A stretch of DNA of 64,000 nt from Mycobacterium sp. GA-1841 (GTDB lineage Bacteria > Actinomycetota > Actinomycetes > Mycobacteriales > Mycobacteriaceae): assembly GCF_001954135.1 (NCBI RefSeq), contig NZ_MBEQ01000073.1, positions 31,827 to 95,826 of the forward strand, read 5' to 3'. The position numbers and the translations under genes are program-made. How positions within the stretch are numbered: the first letter of the stretch is position 1; every line of letters begins with the position of its first letter. Shown piece after piece: positions 61,243 through 64,000 of this stretch. Under the pieces are notes generated by a model. It worked only from the letters and a program-made list of their open reading frames with translations, was not told the origin of the DNA and did not search any database.

Positions 61243-61656
61243 ATGGCACGCGGATTTCTCCGTGCCACAGTGTCGTCCGTGCGGATAGCGGTGGCGGCCT
61301 CGATCGGACTGCTCGTTGCGGGTTTGGCCGTTCCGGTCCCGGCGAACGCAGCGCCCGATCAGTGCAACGACGCCTCCTGCGTACCGGGGATCGTCGGTGG
61401 CGTCGTACTGGGCGCGCCCTGTGTGAACACGACGCACTTCGTGTTCGGCACCACCTCGTGGGGCCGGCTCGTCTTCTGCGGGTCGCCGCGTCGCTATGAA
61501 CCGCGCTGGTTCCGGTCACCGCCGTTGACGGGTATTCGTGAGGAGAACACGCCATGTGGTGGGTCCATGAACTCCGTTGCGCAAGCGCCTGACGGACTGT
61601 TCCTCAGTTGTGTGGCGACGGACGGGGCGAGCAGGTGGGTTCGTGGCGACGTCTGA
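61243..61656 (+). CDS. Small secreted cysteine-containing protein
   Basis: A 137-residue protein with a Sec signal peptide (VRIAVAASIGLLVAGLAVPV, then ANA-AP near residue 36). Six Cys in the mature chain (DQCNDASC, APC, VFCGS, TPCGGS, LSCVA) suggest three disulfides. ATG at 61243 is preferred; GTG at 61231 is in frame and no clear ribosome-binding site is present at either. The 3' end overlaps the next gene by 14 nt. No family recognised. Confidence 0.65.
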   Translation: MARGFLRATVSSVRIAVAASIGLLVAGLAVPVPANAAPDQCNDASCVPGIVGGVVLGAPCVNTTHFVFGTTSWGRLVFCGSPRRYEPRWFRSPPLTGIREENTPCGGSMNSVAQAPDGLFLSCVATDGASRWVRGDV

Positions 61657-62092
61657 TGTTGTGGGTCGTGCGTGGGTCGCGTCGGGCGTCGTCGCTGTAG
61701 TTGTCGCCGCCGGTGTTGCCGGGCTTCTCCCGGCCGCGTCGGCGCGCGCGGACGACGGGCCTCTGCACCGGGTGACCTATACGGTCACCGTCGAGCAGGC
61801 GACGCCCGTCAGCATTTACTTCCGAGAGGCCGATCCGCCAACCTGGGCGGACTACAGCCACAATCCCTACGAATTCAGCCCCAAAGACGATGTCGCACTT
61901 GAACCGGGCCGGCCTTGGATCCGCGAAGTCATGCTCGCCGATCCGATGCAGTGGGCCATGGTCACCGTCACCACGGCCGGATTGTCTCCGCAGCTGGTGC
62001 AGACTCTGCGATGTGAATTGGCGGTCGATGGAATCGTCGTCAACCGCGCTGCGGGACCCAAGGGAGCGTTGTGTTCGCTACGCCATTGGTGA
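61643..62092 (+). CDS. MmpS-like secreted protein
   Basis: A 149-residue exported protein. The N-terminal hydrophobic signal (VASGVVAVVVAAGVAGLLPA, about 11-30) is followed by a beta-sandwich of MmpS type: VTYTVTVEQATPVSIYFREA and the C-terminal CELAVDGIVVNRAAGPKGAL followed by CSL, which keeps the two MmpS cysteines. The GTG at 61643 lies inside the previous gene, indicating coupling. There is no MmpL partner here; it may be a periplasmic helper of lipid transport next to the Mce genes. Confidence 0.7.
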   Translation: MATSDVVGRAWVASGVVAVVVAAGVAGLLPAASARADDGPLHRVTYTVTVEQATPVSIYFREADPPTWADYSHNPYEFSPKDDVALEPGRPWIREVMLADPMQWAMVTVTTAGLSPQLVQTLRCELAVDGIVVNRAAGPKGALCSLRHW

Positions 62093-62181
62093 ATCTCACT
62101 GGTGACCGCTGGGCGGGACAGCGGCATCGGCCTGGGCTCGACCGGCATTAGCGTGCGGGAGCAGTCAACCGGAGGTGCACC

Positions 62182-62754
62182 ATGCGGTTACTCAGCCGTT
62201 CAGACGAGGTAACTGAGACAGCCGTGCCCGAGGACGAACCGTCAGCCCCCGGCGAGAAACGCTGGCGCGGGCCGAAATTCGCGACAGCACTCGGTGCTGT
62301 GGGCGTCCTGGTGAGCGTGGCGCTGCTGGCGGTCACGGGCTACATGATCTGGTACCAAGTGCAGTCAGACCAGACTCATCAGCGTCGCGCGGAATTCGCG
62401 GCCGCTGCGTCACAGGCCGTGGTAACCCTGATGTCGATCGACAGCGCCGCGGCGGAGGAGAACGTGCGGCAGATCGTCGACAACTCAACCGGACAATTCA
62501 AAGACGACTTCCAGTCCGCCTCCGACGATTTGATCCGAGCGGCGCAAGACTCCAAGGCGGCGACCAAGGCGAAGGTCGCGGCGTCGGCCGTGCAGTCGAT
62601 GACTGCCGACAGCGCTGTCGTGCTGGTCAGCGCGGCGACCACGATCAACGACGCAGCTGGGGCCGGTCAGCAACCGCGGAACTGGCGTCTGAGCGTCACC
62701 ATGCTCGACGACGGGGGACAGATCAAGATGTCGAAGGTGGAGTTTGTCCCGTGA
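62182..62754 (+). CDS. Mce-associated membrane protein (Mam)
   Basis: A 190-residue Mam protein. An acidic cytoplasmic N-terminus is followed by one membrane segment (ALGAVGVLVSVALLAVTGYM, 36-55) and an NTF2-like extracytoplasmic domain: VVTLMSIDSAAAEENVRQIV, GQFKDDFQSASDDLIRAAQD, then VLVSAATTIND and NWRLSVTMLDDGGQIKMSKV. Such proteins stabilise Mce complexes. CGGAGG lies 6 nt before the ATG. Overlaps the next Mam gene (GTGA). Confidence 0.86.
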   Translation: MRLLSRSDEVTETAVPEDEPSAPGEKRWRGPKFATALGAVGVLVSVALLAVTGYMIWYQVQSDQTHQRRAEFAAAASQAVVTLMSIDSAAAEENVRQIVDNSTGQFKDDFQSASDDLIRAAQDSKAATKAKVAASAVQSMTADSAVVLVSAATTINDAAGAGQQPRNWRLSVTMLDDGGQIKMSKVEFVP

Positions 62755-63392
62755 ACACAATCGAAGCTGATGCTGAAACCCACTCGGAGATAGAAACTCT
62801 CGACAAGGCCCTGTCAGCTGCCGACCCAGACAAGGTGCCGTCGGCTGCCGACCCCGACGAGGCTCCGCCAGCTGCCGGCCCCGACTTGCCGGCGCGCGGC
62901 GAGCGGTGGCTGCGGCGGCGTTGGCGTGCTGTCGCCATCGTGTGCGTACTCCTGGCCTCAGCCGGGGCTGCGGCAGCCGTGTACTTCGGTACGTACCGCG
63001 GTGCCCACGAGACGGCTGGCGAGACCACCACGGTGATCGATGCTGCGTCCGACGGTTCGGTGGCGTTGTTGTCCTATACGCCAGACAGTTTGGATCACGA
63101 CATCGATACTGCGGAGTCTCACCTGACCGGCGAATTCTTGACGTACTACAGTCAATTCGCCGAACAGTTCGTGGCACCGGCGGCCAAGGACAAAGACATT
63201 CGCGCCGCCGCATCGGTGGTACGGGCGGCCGCCATCGACGTGCAACCCGATACGGCACAGGTGTTGGTGTTCCTGAACCAAGCCACAACGAGCCGCGCCA
63301 ACCCTCAACCTGTTCAGGCTGCCAGCGCTGTGAAGGTGGGCCTGACGAAAGTCGACGGCGATTGGCGGATCTCATCTTTCGACCCGGTGTAA
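62751..63392 (+). CDS. Mce-associated membrane protein (Mam)
   Basis: A 213-residue Mam protein. The N-terminal 40 residues are acidic with the near-repeat LSAADPDKVPSAADPDEAPP. One membrane segment follows (AVAIVCVLLASAGAAAAVYF, about 60-79), then an NTF2-like domain: VALLSYTPDSLDHDIDTAES, HLTGEFLTYYSQFAEQFVAP and VLVFLNQATTSR, ending in DWRISSFDPV. GTG start overlaps the previous Mam gene. Last gene of the Mce-associated group; 164 nt of apparently empty sequence follow (63393-63556). Confidence 0.86.
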   Translation: MNTIEADAETHSEIETLDKALSAADPDKVPSAADPDEAPPAAGPDLPARGERWLRRRWRAVAIVCVLLASAGAAAAVYFGTYRGAHETAGETTTVIDAASDGSVALLSYTPDSLDHDIDTAESHLTGEFLTYYSQFAEQFVAPAAKDKDIRAAASVVRAAAIDVQPDTAQVLVFLNQATTSRANPQPVQAASAVKVGLTKVDGDWRISSFDPV

Positions 63393-63556
63393 CTCTGGGA
63401 TCGGCTTCGCCCCAGGCTCCGGTGTAGCCGCCGGGCGTGATCGGCTGGGGTTGCACCATGTCACGCAGGCGTGCCGCCCCGAGGTGGACTGCCTCTGCCT
63501 CGGTGGAGTAGCGCCTCGGTGGGGTGGGACCTGGGTCGCCCCGACGTCGGTGTTGG

Positions 63557-64000
63557 TCAGGGGCCGCGGACTGCCTTGTCGTCGAGGGCACGGTGGTTCT
63601 TGGGGGCACGGTGGTTTTCGAGGGCACGGTTGTTCTTACCGGCACGGTCGTTTTCGAGGGCACAGTCATTGACGGGGTACGCGCGTTCGATGGGTATCTC
63701 GTCGAGCAGGATCCAGCCGTCCGCTAGTTGCGGGGCTGGCCGTTGTGGGTCGAAGGGGTCTGTGTCCCAGAGGTGTTCGACGTTGGGTGCGGTGAGTGTG
63801 AACTCTTCGAAGATGTTGTCCCAGTCGATATCCCATTGTGGAATCGGTTCCGGTTCGAGGTGCGGCCTGGGGTCTGGATCTGGGCCGGGGTCTGGGTCGG
63901 GCTCTGGCTCAAGATGTGGCGTGAGGTCCGGCTCGGGTTCCGGTTCGGGACGAACCCTGGTTCTGGTTCGGGTTCTGGTTCGGGGCCCGGGGTCAGGTCT
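63557..64000 (-). CDS. Acidic proline-rich C-terminus of an unidentified protein, 5' end outside window
   Basis: The frame is open to the window edge (147 codons), so the start lies beyond 64000. The visible part begins with Pro/Glu/Asp repeats (RPEPEPEPDLTPHLEPEPDP), then a folded-looking segment (PQWDIDWDNIFEEFTLTAPN, LADGWILLDEIPIERAYPVN). It ends in a basic-polar hexapeptide repeat (RALENH/RAPKNH) encoded by an 18-bp minisatellite. Near the edge this frame reads RTRTRT while another frame reads PEPEPE, so a frameshift in the low-complexity part is possible. Mycobacterial HNH/DUF222 proteins can have such tails, but I cannot identify the family. Confidence 0.5.
   Translation of the reverse strand, partial: RPDPGPRTRTRTRTRVRPEPEPEPDLTPHLEPEPDPDPGPDPDPRPHLEPEPIPQWDIDWDNIFEEFTLTAPNVEHLWDTDPFDPQRPAPQLADGWILLDEIPIERAYPVNDCALENDRAGKNNRALENHRAPKNHRALDDKAVRGP
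63586..63675. repeat. 18-bp minisatellite, five units
   Basis: Five 18-bp units (63586, 63604, 63622, 63640, 63658) begin GGGCACGGT or close variants. Units 1 and 3 share GTTCTT and units 2 and 4 share GTTTTCGA, an alternating 36-bp super-repeat. It lies in the 3' end of the minus-strand gene and keeps every frame open, so it also creates false frames on the plus strand. Confidence 0.75.

Noticed and set aside
62485..63669. Long minus-strand open frame (394 codons)
   Set aside because: It lies antisense to the two Mam genes and the 18-bp repeat; composition is Arg/Pro-rich shadow sequence.

Overview
The window is high-GC chromosomal DNA from a fast-growing mycobacterium (Mycolicibacterium type). 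It carries the thiO-thiS-thiG/lpqL synteny known from Mycobacterium tuberculosis (Rv0415-Rv0418), a complete yrbE-mce operon with Mce-associated membrane proteins, many GTG starts, and many 4-nt ATGA/GTGA gene overlaps. Several genes seem to be leaderless, with a TANNNT -10 box 6-7 nt before the start codon.

Layout. 1-1689: thiazole synthesis (thiO, cut by the window start, then thiS and thiG). 1696-4159: an SGNH hydrolase coupled to a two-gene ABC exporter, closed by a palindromic bidirectional terminator shared with a convergent SPFH/band-7 gene. 4997-5054: a tRNA-like relic. 5188-8135: two tandem M28 aminopeptidases (lpqL and a paralogue). 8341-12960: a five-gene secondary-lipid cassette with a glycosyltransferase, a SAM methyltransferase, a type III polyketide synthase, an ICMT-like methyltransferase and an FAD hydroxylase. 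The last three match the srsABC/polyketide-quinone arrangement. 12941-16930: uracil/xanthine permease, APC permease, thioesterase and PadR regulator.

16956-51216 is a large catabolic island that looks like a paralogous steroid-ring pathway. It has a KstD-type 1-dehydrogenase, a KshA-type Rieske oxygenase, a KstR-like TetR regulator and a twelve-gene leftward operon with FadD, ADH, ALDH, enoyl-CoA hydratase, two acyl-CoA dehydrogenases, SDRs, SnoaL-fold proteins, a lipase and one unrecognised protein. It continues with two Baeyer-Villiger monooxygenases, an OYE, an IclR regulator with its operator, and HsaA-, HsaC-, HsaD- and KshB-like enzymes. There is also a second KstD-like flavoprotein and more SDRs, one of them 3alpha-HSD-like. 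Two decayed genes lie in it (an IclR remnant and an internally deleted SDR), plus a 291-bp element with 52-bp inverted repeats.

51486-60608 is yrbEA-yrbEB-mceA-F, a lipid importer directly beside the catabolic island. 60624-63392 holds three small secreted proteins and two Mce-associated membrane proteins. The right edge (63557-64000) is the C-terminus of an acidic, proline-rich protein with an 18-bp minisatellite.

Working model (inference): the Mce system imports a steroid or steroid-like lipid. FadD, ADH, ALDH, ECH and the ACAD pair shorten a side chain. SDRs and KstD/KshAB open the rings, and HsaA/HsaC/HsaD-type enzymes cleave the aromatised A ring. HsaB, HsaEFG and the MceG ATPase are absent from the window and would have to be supplied from elsewhere.
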